Assembly: GCA_021604265.1 (NCBI GenBank)
Contig: BQIY01000140.1
Location: forward strand, 1-6,317
Reading direction: 5' to 3'
DNA from: Nitrospirales bacterium
GTDB lineage: Bacteria; Nitrospirota; Nitrospiria; Nitrospirales; UBA8639
Length of the DNA: 6,317 nt
Shown: piece after piece, positions 6,015-6,317 of the stretch
Position numbering within the stretch: position 1 is the stretch's first letter
Layout of the letters: every line of letters begins with the position of its first letter
Program-made: the position numbers and the translations under genes
The notes under the pieces: model-generated
The model's input: only the letters and a program-made list of their open reading frames with translations
Told to the model about the DNA's origin: nothing
Database searches by the model: none

Positions 6015-6317
6015 CTAAGAACTATTCACTGGAGATTCAGACAAACGAGCGGTCGAGGCAGCCCCGGCACCCGCTCTCTCAAACACAGGCATCCGAATAA
6101 AACTCAGCGCTATGAAGCTAGAAAGCAAAAGCCCGAGACCCAGCGGCCAAGGATACAGCTCATCGGTTGGCCTAAAAAGTTCAGCCTCTTGGGCTGCTGG
6201 TTCCAAACGATCCAATTCCCGATAGACATTATCAAGTTGCATTGAATCTTTCGCCCGTAAATAGACGCCCCCGGTTAATTCGGCAATTTCCTTTAATGTG
6301 TCTTCATCCAAATCCTT
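6015..6317 (-). CDS. batA: BatA-type VWA domain membrane protein (C-terminal part)
   Basis: The last 100 residues of a protein whose start lies beyond the window. The visible sequence DLDEDTLKEIAELTGG, then VYLRAKDSMQLDNVYRELDRLEP, is the highly characteristic end of the VWA domain in BatA proteins: the last VWA helix, the TGG-x-Y-x-RA-x-D turn and the helix leading to the membrane. One hydrophobic helix follows (about 75 to 53 residues from the end of the protein... that is, PWPLGLGLLLSSFIALSF), which is the usual C-terminal BatA anchor. A 26-residue polar tail rich in Ala and Ser ends at TAG. The reading frame is open to the window edge, so the apparent internal TTG at 6311 is not the start. 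The MIDAS residues lie outside the window. The protein probably works with the VWA-TPR protein and BatD encoded downstream. Confidence 0.9.
   Translation of the reverse strand, partial: KDLDEDTLKEIAELTGGVYLRAKDSMQLDNVYRELDRLEPAAQEAELFRPTDELYPWPLGLGLLLSSFIALSFIRMPVFERAGAGAASTARLSESPVNSS

Noticed and set aside
1..6317. CRISPR arrays, tRNA or rRNA genes, insertion sequences
   Set aside because: No regularly spaced repeats, no tRNA-like or rRNA-like sequence and no transposase coding were seen on either strand.

Overview
The window is one stretch of bacterial chromosome with every recognisable gene on the minus strand, so transcription runs from high to low coordinates. The genes are conserved envelope-associated machinery of a Gram-negative-type bacterium. 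The VWA-TPR fusion, the BatD C-terminal domain and the GldA/GldF-type ABC pair are common in Gammaproteobacteria and also occur in other phyla such as Nitrospirota. Base composition looks intermediate (roughly half GC). I cannot fix the phylum from this sequence alone.

Reading in the direction of transcription: (1) 6317-6015, the C-terminal 100 residues of a BatA-type von Willebrand factor A (VWA) membrane protein, cut by the window edge. (2) 6014-5697, a 318-bp gap without a convincing gene, unusual inside a bat operon, holding several inverted repeats. (3) 5696-3759, a 645-residue BatB/BatC-type fusion: two N-terminal membrane segments, a VWA domain with an intact metal-ion site, two more membrane segments, a TPR region, a 130-residue Ser/Gln/Glu-rich linker and a conserved C-terminal motif. 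(4) 3765-1933, BatD, overlapping the previous gene by 7 bp. (5) 1932-1827, a 106-bp gap with a good sigma-70-type promoter for the downstream genes. (6) 1826-867, a GldA-type ABC ATPase. (7) 866-777, a 90-bp gap with a GC-rich hairpin. (8) 776-42, a GldF-type ABC-2 permease with a GTG start. (9) 16-1, the first five codons of the next gene, probably the GldG-like partner.

The Bat proteins probably form an inner-membrane complex in which VWA domains and TPRs act as protein-binding platforms. Such operons usually begin with a MoxR AAA+ ATPase and a DUF58 protein, which would lie beyond 6317. The ABC genes encode an ATPase and a six-helix permease of the type that works with a GldG-like auxiliary protein; its substrate is unknown. 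Nothing here is an unmistakably new system. The parts most worth a second look are the structured gap between batA and batB, an 11-bp sequence shared by two separate gaps, the extreme linker in the BatB fusion, and the head-to-tail arrangement of bat and gld-type genes.
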